Positions 28,501-43,500 of a DNA stretch of 64,000 nucleotides are shown here, piece by piece. The stretch is from Onthophagus taurus (taxonomy: Eukaryota > Arthropoda > Insecta > Coleoptera > Scarabaeidae), in assembly GCF_036711975.1 (NCBI RefSeq), contig NC_091967.1, positions 8,742,001 to 8,806,000 on the forward strand, read 5' to 3'. The translations under genes and the position numbers were made by a program. Positions within the stretch are counted from its first letter, which is position 1; each line of letters starts with the position of its first letter. Below the pieces are notes generated by a model. That model was not told the DNA's origin and did no database searches. It worked only from the letters and a program-made list of their open reading frames with translations.

Positions 28501-31500
28501 GAGATTTACAACCTTAATTTATTAGGGTGTTTTAATGGTTAACTCGACGTGTTTAAGACAAACGTCCAGTGGGCGAAAACCCGAGACTACAACATTTAAT
28601 CAGGCCACTCGAACCGACATCCCCGAAATAAAAAGGAATTTTAGCTAGTAGTAAATTTGTTTTCGTGACTAGAAGGAAGTTATTACCCCACCCTGTTCAA
28701 ACTTATCGCATAAATCTTAAAAAGCAACAGTTTGGTTCGTGACATTCAATTGAAACATTATTCCTCAATTTTATGTTTTATACCTTTCCCCTTACTACTA
28801 ATGAATTTATTAAAAATGCTTAAAGTTTTAATACCCTCGAGATTAACTTTAGACAAAGATTTCTCGAAGTTAGCAAACTACAATTGTAGATACAATCTCA
28901 GCGATTCCACTGAGACCCGTAACAGCTAAATTCTTGAATAAATAAAGGTTTCTCACAAATGCAACGAGCGTGTTTCAAAACTGGCCGTTGACCTGTACAA
29001 CGTTTACAATATTGTTATTAAATTTACGTCAATGTTACGAAATATGTCGATTTCAATGCTAAAATCTAGAAAACTCACTTCCGGTAGCCGTCAGTGGCAC
29101 GTAAAGCTTTTAACCGAATTGATCCTCTGCTACTTTTTTTTTGCTATTCCCTTTCCATAAAACTCCCCTTCAACAGAAATGCATGAAACAATGAGCGCCA
29201 ACGTTGCGACTCCTTTCATTTCCTACGGGACTTTTCTCTTTCCCAGCGAGATTAATTAAAAAAAGAGAGGAATTCACAAGCCAGTCATTACATTTTCATC
29301 AACCAGATTTACTATTAAATAGTAATATATTTGGTTGTATGTAATTGGTTTTGGTGAGTTTATGTAGAGGAAGTAGAGTCAGAGTTGTTGACAAACCTGT
29401 CTGAAGATGCACGGCTAAATCCGAAACTTTCTAGTTTAGCCGAAATGTTTCTAGTTCTAGGTTTAGTGTTTGTTCTAGTTTTCGTTCAGTAAAAATCCAC
29501 AGCAATTCTGAATAACAATTAAAACTAGAACTAACACTAGATTTAGAACTAGAAACATTCTGGTTTAGCCGTGCGTCTGGGCTAAACCCAAAACTTTCTT
29601 GTTCTGTTTAGTTCTCAATATAAACTAGAACTAGAAACATTCCTGTTTAGCCGCACGTGTCTTAAAACGGCTAGTTCAAGTTTTAGTTCAATAAATACAA
29701 CGCTGAATAACAACTGAAAGTAGCTGTCTTAGGAGACGCACGGCTAAGCCCAAATGTTTCTAGGTTTAGTGTTAGTTGTAGTGCTAGTACTGGTGTTAAT
29801 TCCAATTATTGTTGATTCTAATAATATAAATTGGAATTTTTAATTTGATTTGAAATTGCAGTAGTTACAATAGTGATGCTTATTTATTGCATACTTATTT
29901 CCAAATTCTCTCAATCTTAGTATCTTTCTTTTCTATGTGATATTATTGATATTTAAGACAATACATCGATACCTATAAAACTAATAATTAACGAAATATT
30001 TTTTACCTTGAAAGGCAAGGAAAAGAAGGAGAAAAATAATAAACTAGAATCCCTGGAGATGTCGTTCCGTCTACAGTCTACACAACCGTAAACAGAAATT
30101 ACGACGTCCTTTGTGTCCGTTTGTCAGCAATGAATGAACGGACCGAGTCGTGAAAGCCAGCGTCGACGTCGCCGTAGACTCACCTGAGTCGCGACGCCCG
30201 TTAAAATGTTCGTTTTCAAAACTAGAAAGAGAAAAAACGATATCAAGAAAAAGAAAAAGAAGAGTGCATAATTCAGCTAGAAAGGGTTGAAGGGCGAGTC
30301 CGCTTCTCTTTCTGTCAAAAAAAAAGGGGAATAAAAAAGGGGCAAAAGAAAGAACATGGTGGCATATTTTATGTAAAAAGATAACGTGAAATATCGATGC
30401 TGACCGACGGTTGCCACCATCAGCATATTGCTTTTGGGATACCTATCAGGTAGATCTATTTGGAGAGGTGAAAATTTCAATATACCGGTTGAAACCGTGT
30501 CTACTCGTCCGCAATTAAAATCCTCAATGGTAGCAGTTTTTTTGTTTAGTTTTTTTTTATGCTGCATTCCCAACTCTTTTTTGTGGGTGTTCTTTTTTAG
30601 TTGTTTCATCATTTTCGGTGTTTATCTATCATTTTTTTTTATTGTGTTCAATTCGAAACGAGTGCATGTTTAAAACTCGTGCTTACAAAATATTATCTGC
30701 CCAAACTTTGTTGTATCACCAAAGATTTATTTACATATGCCACTTGAAACTCGCTACTACTGTCTTGTGAGGGAAGTTCGCGAACTTTGGGAACATTCAT
30801 CTGTTCCCAATGGTGCCACACTGCATATAAATCTCTAAATAAATAAGGCGTCTGGACTAGAACTGCGCCCTGAGGACTACCACATGTCAGTAATCCTCCT
30901 AGATACGTGCGTTATACAATTGCCTCAATAAAGCAAACATGAAATTACTATTTACTATTAAATCTAAGTCATGAAATTTTTAAATTTCTAATTTTTTTTG
31001 TGTCATTACAGGGTTGACGTCAGCTTTTGATTCTCATCTACGTGGACCCGCGTTCGTTATGGAACCTCCAACACGTTTGGAGTTTTCAAACTCAAGCGGT
31101 GGTTGGTTGGACTGTTCAGCTTCGGGGAGTCCCCAACCATCGATCGATTGGCTTTCGGTAGACGGGACGTCCGTTGGAGACGTTTCCGGTATCCGACGTG
31201 TTCTACGAAACGGAACCCTCGTTCTGCTACCATTCGCTGCTGCAGCCTATCGTCAAGATATCCATAGCACCGTCTATCGATGTGTTGCTTCTAATAGTGT
31301 CGGCAGAATCATTAGCAGAGATGTACAAGTTAGAGCAGGTAACTATAAAGCTATAGGTATAAATAAGTTATAAATATACAGAAAAATATGTTAGCTTGAA
31401 ATACGTTGGGGGATGAAATTTTATTTTAAGATGCTTCCTCAACATTTCCTTTCTATTTATGAAAATATAAATCGTCGCCGTCTAGAAGCAAATCGGAAAA

Positions 31501-34500
31501 TAATTGAGGAAAAAAGAAAAGGGGCCGTCGATTTTCTCGTTGGATCGGAGCCAGCGCAATCGCAAACGTTAGCGTCGTTGACTGAGCGGTCAATTTCCTC
31601 ACGACGCAAATAGTTCCTACAAGGAAAGTGTTTTATCTTCGCCGTGACCAGCATCAATTCTTGTTACGATAACCGTCACTACACACCCATCTGTCCTATA
31701 AGTGATATATTAGTTCCTAAGGGGCCGATATATTAACTCCCATAATCAGACGACATAACCAATTTGTTCTCAAACGTTTTTGTAACTTGTCATCATGAAT
31801 TTCTTATTTTCTTTTCTTTTTAGTTGTTACTCAACCGTTTAAGATTGATGTTGAAGTTTTGGGGGCGGCAAGAGGTTGTACGGCGGTTTTAAAATGCGTG
31901 GTCCCTTCATTCGTTAAAGACTTGGTACGAATAATTTCATGGGTACAAGAACCATCACTTTACATTTACCCATCTCTACAAGGAGGTAAGTAGCTTAATT
32001 TATATTTCACTCAAAAGTTAATTATTTTTGTTGACGTCGATAAAAAATTTAATCTATTCCATCTAAAAGCTTCTTTTATAAAAAAAATAGGTAACGTAAG
32101 CTTTTTTATATGAGACTCTTTTGTTCCAAGATCCTTTCGATAAATCTTGGTTACAGAAACTCCCCTAAGAAAATTCATTTATCGCTCGTTTTCGTTTAGA
32201 TGAAGATAAAACGCGTCCCGCGATTGATTCATCGACCCGGTTAATTGTACGTGAGTACGTGTAGCTTACAAGCACGGACTACACTCTGAAAAGGGGCGTA
32301 AGTCTTTTAAATTGGCCCATACGTTTCGTTTTAGTTGTCCATTCTGTTGGAAACGACTCTTTGATAAGGGGTTTTGAACAGCTTCCAAACTTAACATCAC
32401 ATAGCGTAAAACAAACTTTTAAATCACGTGTAATTTTAGAGAATTTTTATTTGAGCGAATCTAACAAACATCTTTGACTAATTCGATGATTGAATAGGGT
32501 TCATTTTCCCGATGGGGTGTATACATCCCTTTTCGGGTCGGATCTTATTAAGTTTTATTTCGGTGTCGGCATCAGAAGGTTTTCACGAAAACTGATTGAA
32601 GAGTTCTCGGTACCTTCTTTGTCACGCTACCGGATTCCGGTCACGCGATCTTTTCAAAAACGTCTGCCAGTTTTTCATTCATATGTTTCAGGATGTCTTA
32701 TACTGAATTCACTGTATTGTGTATTTTTTGATAAAAAGCTTCATTTACGAGGGCTTGTTCTTATAAATGGATCATCACTTTTACAAGAGAACTTTTTTTA
32801 AAATTTTAAACAACTACCCTTTTTGCGTTTGGGTTTCAAGTTGCTAAAATGTTTGTAGGATTTCACGGTCTACTATTTGACGTTTCGAAAAAATCTTGAT
32901 TCTAAAATTTAAAACAAAAAGTTGTTTATGAATTGTAAAATGAATAATTTGAGAATTTATAAGAAATTTGATTTTGATGTTTATTTTATTTTCAGATGGA
33001 AAATTTCACCAATTACCCTCAGGAGAACTACTCATTCACAATTTGGAATTCAGCGATCAATTTCCGGCCTACAGATGCAGGACTATGCACAGACTGAGTC
33101 GACAAGTTGTCGTTAGTAACGCGGCCAACGTTCGGATTACAGGTAAATTAATAAGTTCATTTTCTCTTAATTTGTTTCCAGATTACTAGAAACGTAGTAT
33201 AAATGTAAAATTACTGCTGCTTTTCATGGAATTTGAGTTGTTTATTTTCATCTGTGTTATTATATCCAATCCAACCCCATTCATAATTAAAGTGAATGCT
33301 TCTGCTCGATTAACATTTAGCGTAACATTCACTTTACGGTTAAATAACGCTTTATAACGCTTCATTAATGAATTAATGAATGTTGTTGGGCAGAACGCTT
33401 TTATATCTTAGGTTTTGCACCGACGTTGGTTGAAGCATGTTGCAATCTTTTTCATCTAGCACGATGTTAAAGGACCACCCCATAAAAACAGAAATCACAA
33501 AAATCGCGATACCAACTTACTACGAGGATGTCGAAGTCTTCTAAACACAGACACAATCACTTCAATAACGATACAAGACCTCATATAAAGTAGTTAAAGT
33601 AGTAACTGTAGACGAAGATGGGAAAAATGAAAAAAAGGATGGGGAGAACGCCCATTATGCTCTCCTAACCCTTCTCCACATGTGTTTACCTTTATACCAA
33701 AAGTAACGAGAACATTATGTGGTAAGGGATATTTTAAGTGCAGTGAAAAAATAGGTGACTCTAATACAAATAAGCCTACCCCATGTGACCTATGATAGAT
33801 TGCACTGTTGATCATCACTCTTCTTATTTCCACAAGAATGAAATACTTGGAATTGCTAACTGTTACCTCCACACTTACTCTTCTTTGATTGAGTGATCCC
33901 ATTACAAGTTTTTGGGGTTCAAGTTAATTTACATAATCTCGATAATTTGGACGTTTTTTACATCCAGTATTATGTTTAGCCAAAACTATCTTCATGATGG
34001 CTTACAATACTCATCTGATTCCGAACTAACCTGAATTGCATATAAATTCGCGCAATTTAAAAAGTTTCAGAATGATCTTTGCTTCTATACAAATATAATA
34101 CCAAAAATTATCAAAACTACTCTTGTTAATATTTGAGAAATGAATAGGTTATAAAAAAATTCACTGATTGTTTTAAGTTACATTTGCAAAGTTCCGCAAC
34201 GGAAATTTGATTATTGATTGGTTCAACTAAATCCCCTAATTACAATTAATTCTGACTAAGAGGTTAATTAATACTATATGAAGCATGGCGTAATACTAGT
34301 TCAATACGAATGTATCATATTTCTAATCAATACCCCAACAATAAGTACATTGTGGTAAGTAAATATTTGTAGTTAAAATAATTAGGAATAAACCAATAAT
34401 AATAATTATCATATAAAACGATGTTTTTTAATTAATTTTACTTCATCACCAATTCTTTTTCTCAAAAACAAAATCTCTTCTCTTTCATCCCCTTTTTGTC

Positions 34501-37500
34501 GCGGAGATTGTAACTAAAGGTTTATCTTCCTCTTTTCCTCTTACGTTCTAGCTCTCACGTGTACGGACGACGACGACTTCACGTTGCAGTCGTCTCGTTT
34601 TTGCTCTCTACTCCATAGGGGGCCCACTTTTACCCTCGCGGCGAGCTCTCGTATCAATATTTCATAACCGCACTTCCCCCCGTTACACACACATACATAC
34701 ATAGAGGGAGGACCACACGGTTTGCTACGGAGTGGTCCCATTCAAGTTTAGATGCTTCATCTGTGGAGTGTTCGTCCTTAGGTTGGGAGGAGTAAAGGAA
34801 CACTTCAATCGCTTCCCACCCCAACCGTTACCGCTACTATGCAATGTGAGCCCCCTTATTTACAAACGTCTCTTCGATTTTTGTTTGTTTTAAATTTAAG
34901 AAAAAAAGTTTAAATCTTAGCTTTTTTTATTATTGTTAAAGAAAAAAATTTATAACGTCGTCTTCTTCTTGGTAAACTTCGTTGTTGAACGTTATTAATC
35001 GAATCAACATTATTAATAAGAAAATGTAAATGATTTTTCCGATTTCGTCCATTCCATTTTGTTGGATTTCTTTATTTCTTGGTTTCATTCGTCCCCTTTT
35101 TATATTTGATGACACATTATTGACAAATTATTGACGTGGTTTAAAAAGTACTGTTGATAGATTTCGGTGGGGAACTTTATAACCCGGAAACCTAACCGAA
35201 TTTAAACGTTTCCCATTTGTCAATGTGCTGGGGCCGTCGCTTCGTACCAAATATTTACCATAAACGTCGATTACGTTCCGTACATTAGCGGCCGCAGACA
35301 AATTTGTGGTGGCGGATGCACCACGATTGTGTCGATCCCATAATGGGGAGACGACCGTTATTGCTTTATTCTTCCAATCAACGTTTATTGTCGTTCAAAT
35401 CGAACAATGAATGTTCGATCGAAACGCCATTGATGATTTACGTCATCGCACTATTTCAAAATGAAATTTCCTAAATTATCATTAATTGTAATAACTCTTT
35501 GCTATTTCTATTTATTTTAAACCCAACCTTCATTTTGTTCCATAAAATAATTTAGAAACTAAAACATTGGAATTGATACAAAATTAAACTTGAACTTATC
35601 AGGAAATTAAATCTTAAAATCCGTGCAAACTGTAATTAACTTGAACTGTCAACGGCAGTCGTTGTAATTTTTGTAACATCTGCCGCACGCGTTGACAGTA
35701 GCTACCCTTTTCACTATTTTCCTTTTTATTTTTTAGATTTTTTTGTTGACGCTAGATTTGTGGGGTGGAAAATCCCGCTGGAACAGCCACAAATGAAAAA
35801 CGGGCGCGTGACGAGAACATACACTTTTAATTTGCGGGTGGGGATCATTAGCGTGCCGCCGTCTCCCTGCGAATTCTACGGGCAATATTTTTCACGTACA
35901 AATTTCGATCCACAAAAAGAAATCCCCTTCAGAAATCGCACATCAGAAGAAAAGGGAAAAATAATAATGATGATAAAACCGGAAAAAGAAATGAAAGGGC
36001 GGATTTTTTTTTTAGTTGGGTTGGTGTGAAAAAGGGTGGGACGTAAAAATGTGTGTCCCGAATCCGTTTAGGTTCACCCTAAAAGATACACCGAGATAGA
36101 AGGTGATTGAAAAGAGATGGATGAACGTGATGGATATACCCAATATTTATTTTAGCCTCATTATTTTCACAAAATCGGATTCTAACAAGTGTTAGGAAAA
36201 TCGGGAAGTTAAAGCAAATATTTTTATTTGAGATTAAATAATTTAATTTTAATTGCGTTTCAAGGCTTCTTCATTGCGGGTAGAAGCAACTGGAGCTTAT
36301 CTCATTGTTACATTGCATTAACATAATGCTTACCGTTATTTTTTACCCTTTTTGAATGTTATCAATAAGAATTATTCCACGTACGCCCCACGGCTGTCAG
36401 TCTAAGGCTTTGCACAACACATCATCTTCATGCCATCTACAAGCATGAAGGTTGAGTCCTCTGAATTGTAATTGTTACCTTAGGTAGTTGTTAATCTCCA
36501 ATTTTAACCAACTAATTAAAAAAAAATTTAACCAGGTGATATCTACACCTAATGATATCTAAGGTGATATGTTTTCTAAACAATGTAAGAATTCTGAGCT
36601 GTAGCTCAGAAAAAGATTTCTGCCCCTGTGTCAGTCCGTCCGTTAGAACCATCCGTGAAGGTTAAGAGTGTTGTTTCTTCTAAAAATGAGTTTTGCCTAC
36701 GTATAGTCAGTTACACACTCTATAAAGATATTTTTTCCACTGCCTCCGTCCAGACTTACACAACTTTTGGCGGCATCCTTGAAAAATCTGCACTCGTAAC
36801 ATAATAATTAACACCATCTCTTGCTCAGCATGTTTTCCATCGCTATCAATGGAAGCAATTATATAGGATTGTAAAATACACAAACGCAAGATTCTGCTTT
36901 CTGATTAATCGCAACAATTAGGTTTTAAACCAGCACACTGATACGTGCACGCCGATAAGTGATATCGATACACAAAACGTTTTGGCCGGCAAAAAGTTGT
37001 AGTCCACTCCAAATTATCTCGAAAGCAGAACATGATGAAAAGGATACTTCTATGATGACTATGATTCTCATTCGAGCAATTCAAAGTGATACAAGGATTG
37101 CAGTTTCTCCTCGGAATGTCAAAGTTATCCTCAGCATGAGGATATTTCAGAATGATCCGTTAGAAAGATTACTAAACTACAATATCTGCTTTAAAGGCAA
37201 TTCAGAGCTACACGTGTAAATCCGTAATCTTGTCAAAGAATGTACCGGCAACCTGAGAAAACTCGCCAGGGGCAATGAAGTTACTTTATGGTGGGTGTCA
37301 GGTTACAAAGACATTGAGGGCCATGAAAAGGGGGCCAAAGAGGCAGCGAGGACGCTCTTTATTGTACTCCAAGCTGGCTGTGCTGCACTACAAAAGTAAC
37401 CTTGCGATGGAAAGAACTTTCAGGACACCGACAGGCGAAAAGTATGATAACTCCTTTGCAAAAGAAAGCCAAAGAGGTTTGATACCTCAGCAAAGGGTCG

Positions 37501-40500
37501 CTGTCAGGTTTCCTGACCTAGATTTTCCTTAAACCGTTGGAGGGCTTAAGTTACAATACGAGAGGGGCCACTCCTCCAGCCTAGCAGTAATAATAATAAT
37601 AAGTCTGTGTCAGGTTGTCTTCATAAAATTGATATATTCTTGCATCCACTGTAATGGAGTTGGGATGTTTGTATACATGAGTTGTACACTAATGTATTCA
37701 TGATTAAGTGTCTTACTGGATGATTTTGAATTAGATTCTAGTGGTTACTTTTCTTCAATGGGGGTTAATTAACATTATATTTACACAATTCTTAAATTTC
37801 CTTTTGTCTCTTTTTCGTTCGATACAAAAGTAAACGACCCTTGAAATTGTCTGTCACGGTACTTAATGCTAAATTCCCATTTCGCATCGTCATAAAAGAT
37901 GGGGAAGGGAGATTAATGATTAATGCGAGAGTAGAATAGGGCCGTTAAACTGTGTGTACATAAAACGAGACCTCGTTCAAATAGAGCCCTATTTTACCCT
38001 CAAAAAACGAGGATTTTTAAATATTCCTTTTTGCTATATCTTTGTTTATTGTCATTTTTTCCTATACACTTTTTTTGTTTCTTCTTAGATTTCATTTTTT
38101 TGATGTATTTTTCTTTGTAGAGCACCGAGGAATTGTTTCACCGGTAGTCGTTGAGAATTCAGGAACAGTAACAGTTGCCCAGGACGAAGGAGCAGCTTTA
38201 ATATGTATATCTCAAGGATGTCCGACTCCGGAATACAGGTAAAACGTTTTCCTTACTCTTTCTACTTTAAAAAGTCGCCTTCTTTACCCCGAAACATGCG
38301 CCGGTTGTTCTACATCCGCCCAACAACTTTTCTGTTTTTTATACTCCTTCCGTTTTATTTCATCCTTCTCTCAAGGAATTATCTTGTGCATGTTTTATCA
38401 TTTCCAAGCGCGTGTTTCCTCCACGTTTTCATTCTTCCGAATCGGAAACAACACGTCTTTGCCAAATTGGAATGTCGTCGTCGCATTTACTACTTTCGCG
38501 AGGTAAAAAATAAATAAACCGAATGTAAAACGAGTTTAACATGAATGTAAAATAGATATAAAAACGAATTTCCACGTTCTATTTCGCGTATCGTTGTCGG
38601 GGAAAATAAACCGAATATTGACCGCGCTCGATAAAAATAAACAATGTTCGACTTCGAAATTTTCATTGTCAACGCAATTCGAAATTGTAATTGTTATTTT
38701 CGACGACTAAACAGAAAATGGGTCGTTTAACATTTATTTGTGCCGAAATAAGCTAAAACGGATCAAAGTTTTTCAACGTGTTCTTATAGTTCTCCTTCAA
38801 ATCCTAAAATTTATATTCTGGAATCAATAACCGTTCGGTGAAGTTAATAACAAAAATAAACTTTACCAGAGTTATGAATAAAAGTTGGAAAGCGAGTTTT
38901 CTCTGATCGACTCCAGCAAATCTGGTCTAAAAAGTTTTCTTGCTACTTGTTCGTCGTCGTCGATGGCGGCGCCACCTTTTCCGTCGGAAATCTCATTTCG
39001 AAGAGAACTACTTGGCAATTGGCCATCGTTAACCTTAAATATATCCGGTCAATCTCAACACATCAAGTTAAATGACTATCTATATATTCTTCATTTAAAC
39101 TTGTTAATTAAAAAAGCATTTGTGATTTAAATTTTTTCTTTTTTTAATACTTAGATGGTATTCACAAAAAAATGGTGAACAATCGTTAATAATCCCAGGA
39201 CCTAGAATACGACAATTAGGTCCAGTTTTAGCAATAGAAGCCGTTACATCGGAAGACGGAGGAATCTACCGTTGTATGTCATCGAACGCCGGTGGCGAAG
39301 CGAGTGCCGATTTACGTTTGATGGTTTCAACTCCGCTTCATGTCGAAATTACACCGCCTATGCTCAGTGTCCATATGGGTGGAAGCGCCGAATTTAAATG
39401 TTCAGTTTCCGCCCAAAACGGCGGACCTCATTTGGTGACTTGGTACAAAGATGGGCGTCAACTTCCCAGTACTGGACGAGGCACCAGCGAAGCACTCATC
39501 ATAAATAATGTTGGAAGGGAAGATCGTGGAATGTATCAATGCGTTGTTAGAAGAACTGAAGGCGACACTGCTCAAGCTGCTGCCGAATTACAATTAGGAG
39601 GTAAAAAAAGTCCTAATTTCCCATTAAATTTAGGTTAAAAGCAATAAATTTCTTTTGATGTATATAAAGTAATTTAAAAGTAGATATAAATCTTCTTAAC
39701 TTCCTTTTATATTCATTCCTTTTAATTTTTATTACATTTTCCGTCAGTTTCAGTAAGTTTAACAAAGTTTACTGGCGGTTTGAGAACGAAGATAGTTGTG
39801 TTCCCGGTTGATATTACAGCTAATTCGTCTTATCTAATCGAGGGGATGGCGGTACTTGCAAGAGTTCGGCGCCTAATTGTATTCCTACCGTAACTAAATA
39901 CTGTCGGAAGATATGGTCTCAAAGACATCCTGTCCTTCTCTCCTCGGAACTGGAAATCCTTTGCGTTGATTGTGATAACAAACCAGAACGACGCGACGAG
40001 ACGCGCTTCGAAACGTTTTGAAACATTTTGTGTTGGAATAATATGAAATTATTCTTGAATAATGAATATTTTTAAAATTCTCGAAATTAAAATGGATGAT
40101 GGTTCTACTGGGAAAAAAGTAAAATGGAGAAATTTAATTTCAGGTGCACATCAAGTTGTCAATTATATGCGTGTTACTCGCCCCACGAGAAGTCTCCGCG
40201 AACGAAACAAAGTTATCTCCGGGTGGTTACCCGCACAACACCCCTATATTATTATATTACGACCTTTGTTTCATATCTCTCTTCTCATTTCTACGTATTT
40301 TATCCCATTTCTTTTTACTTAAAACTGTAACTAAATTTTGAGACATCAAACAGAATTTTAAGTGTTCTATACGGACGATTTTTGAGTTTAAAAATGGAGG
40401 ATGCGAACATTTGCATGGAAGGACAAAGGGTGTCAGATCGCAAAGCGGCGGAATTTAATATGGGGCTCTTTCTCTGTGTTGCAGATGCGCCGCCCGTGTT

Positions 40501-43500
40501 AATATATAGTTTTATCGAGCAGACGCTCCAACCGGGACCTGCTGTGTCATTAAAATGCAGCGCTACTGGTAATCCGACCCCGCAGATATCCTGGACGTTG
40601 GACGGGTTTCCATTACCGAGCCATGGAAGGTGAGTGCAAAACAAGAGTAAACTTTAAAGGTTTTTTTAGGAGGGCTAAAACTTTAATCTTACACAAACTA
40701 CAAATTTTCAAAATAAATTTTTTTTGTTGTTTCTTCAAAACTAAACGTGAACTGTAACAAAAGATAATACGGATCTCGTTAGGATGGATGTAACGGACAA
40801 AATATTTTTCTCAAGTTGCTCTATTCCATGTTCATAGATAAACTCGAGATATTCCCCGAGTTGTTTATATCATGTATAAATTAAGGACTGTAGTTCTAGT
40901 TTTAATTGTTATTCAGCATTAGATTGTTATATATTTAAAATTAGAACTAAAACGTGCGTCTTTTAAGACGGCTAAACCCAAATGTTCCTAGTTCTAAACT
41001 GCTAATTTCAATAAAAATGAATAGTTATAGACTATGCAGTCCAGTTTATTATCGAAGAAAGTAATGATCAACTACATTGATAATAAAAATATAGTATAAT
41101 AGATTTGTTAAAAAAAATTTTAAAAGATATATATTTTTTTAAAGATTTAACAGTCCCAACAGAAACTTAAATTTGTTACTCGAACCCTTTGTAATCAAGA
41201 ATATTAAAGTTTGTTAAAAAGTTTTTACCGCTTCGCATCGTAAAATGTTGCGGTTCAATATCTTTCTTTTGTAAACCTCGACCGAGTGGAAGCTTCGTTC
41301 CGAGTACATAAAGCTCGGTAAATAAAGTTTGCCCCAGAAAATTTCCGCACATTTCGTTCACTGATAACGCCGCATACAGAGGAAAACTGATGCCGTTGCT
41401 TATACAAAACGACGAGACTTTCGGTTTTCCCCTTTGAATAACGACTAACAACTTTTGTCTCTCTCCCTCTCATTTTCGAAGTCAATATAAAAGTTTTCAA
41501 TTAATTATTCAATCAAAAACTTTCTCACGAAAATGTTTCCCCGATACGGCCCTGACTTGGTACAAACCGTGAGGAACGAAATCTCTTTGTAAGTATCGAC
41601 ATTCTTGACATTGAGGGGGTTGGGACACAATGGCAGTCCTAACGGCGGTAATAACGCTCCCTTTGAGGGGAATGGTGAGGGCGGTGAGTGAAGAGAAGGA
41701 ACGTTGCGATTAGTTCGTCCACGTCTCCGCGCCATTACTTAGACTAATTGGCGTGAGGGGGGCTTGAAAACGTAAAATTAATACGTTTCAGGTTATAATC
41801 CTTACAAAGGTCACTATTTAACCGAGATTCTATTAGTGAAATTAAAATTATTTTCTAGATGGTGTAGATTTTTCAGAAATTTATTAGATTTAAGATAAAA
41901 ATAGATTTTGAAAATGGAAAGTAAAAGGCTAAAATAAAAGGTAAAAAAACTGCGACCTCTATCGAGGGTACCTTAGTAGACATCGTTTCAGCAGCAAGAT
42001 TTCTCCTTCGCTTTTCTACTCTTAACATAATAAGCGCAATTTCACGCTCGCCTCCGTCTGAAACAGCCGCTCCATTATGTTCTCTACATGCTTTTTCCCC
42101 CGACTTCGTTCCATCGCGTTCTTTACTTCTTCGATTTTTACACAGAACCGTATTACAACTTCTTTTTATTTTTAGTTTAAGTACTTAAACATAGAAGCTT
42201 CTCTAAAAGAAACATACACGAATATTGCAAATAGGTACTGTTATTTACAAAGTTGTGTTTTTGTTATCTTGTATTATCTTGTCCTAACACTGAAGAAGAA
42301 CTAAAACTAGAATTAACACTAACATTAGAACTAACACTACACCTAAAACTAGAAACATTTTAGCCGTCTTGAGAGACGGCTAAAGTATTCTTTTGAAATG
42401 TAAGGTTAGTTTTGTTTACAAACATTAATTAAACCGTGAAATTTTCTGTAGTAATTAGTAATGGCAATTATAGCATGAAGTATTCTTTTGAAATGTCAAT
42501 TAAACCGTGAAGGAATGTTATGTAAGGTTAGTTTTGTTTACAAACATTAATTAAACCGTGAAGTTTTCTGTAGTAATTAGTAATGGCAATTATAGCATGA
42601 AGTATTCTTTTGAAATGTCAATTAAACCGTGAAGGAATGTTAGGTAAGGTTAGTTCTGTTTACCAACATTAATTATAGCGTGAAGTTTTCTTTAGTAATG
42701 GCAATTGTACCGTGAAGTTTTCCTTTTGTCAATTAAACCGTGAAGTTTTCTTTAGTAATGGCAATCTTACCGTGAAGTTTTCCTTTTGTAATGTCAATTA
42801 TGCCGTGACGGAATGTTGGGTAAGGTTAGTTTTGTTTACAAATATTAGCTGTGTTTGGTACACTTGCTATAAATACTCCTAGTGTAGCAAGTGTAGTGCA
42901 GTTGACAACTCTCAATTTTCAACACATTTTCAAAGTGCATAAGTGTAACAATTTTAGGTGTTTGGTAAAACGGATTATTATGACAGTTATAGGTTATGTA
43001 ATCTTTATTATTTCTGTAGGAAGTTGAATAATTTATTATTGATCAAAGAATCAAGATGAATAAATCAAAAAAGGAAATGTTGCCTGTAGTTTTCCCCCTT
43101 CATCATAAATTATTTTTACATTTAACTGTCTCAATTTTAGCCATTATATTTAACCTTAGAACTTCCTATTGGGTTGTTAATTTTAATTGAATAGAACGTT
43201 TTCTACAAATCAAACTGTTATTTATTGTTTTTACTAGCTTACAATATTTTATTTTTGTTTAAATAAATCTAACTTTGACACTTTCAAAAAACTAAATACG
43301 TCTTAAAGGTTATGTCGACTTACACTACACTTCCTACACTTGCCGGCGAGTCGGTGTGAAAAGTGTCTGCACTTTTAAAACTCAATCGCTTACCAAACGC
43401 GGCGGCACTATCTACACTTGTTTGCACCAGTCTACCAAACACTATTTTTAAGAAAAAGTGTGCACTGGTGTACGTTAGTGCAAGATACCAAACAAAGCTA

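Larger units (their letters stand above)
1502..31011 (+). other. Dscam2 intron 1 (29.5 kb)
   Basis: This very long first intron has no convincing internal exon. It holds hairpin repeats (3144-3512, 10566-10735, 29396-29800), decayed retroelements (about 6000-6450, 19533-19769, 26700-26800), two MITEs (20039-20400 and 25073-25325) and a Penelope-like remnant (27420-28290). Several CpG-rich islands stand out from the AT-rich background: about 4030-4300, 9480-9770, 12650-12840, 13640-13960, 15030-15260 and 20990-21240. Such islands in a long first intron often hold enhancers, but that is inference. Confidence 0.7.

Noticed and set aside
31986..32995. Possible arrays of alternative Ig2 or Ig3 exons as in Dscam1
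   Set aside because: I searched introns 3-5 for repeated Ig half-domains with matching phase and found none; only Ig7 is duplicated.
33594..33902. A 102-codon open frame on minus in intron 4
   Set aside because: No recognisable motif, no splice borders and no adjacent repeat structure that would identify it as a transposon gene.
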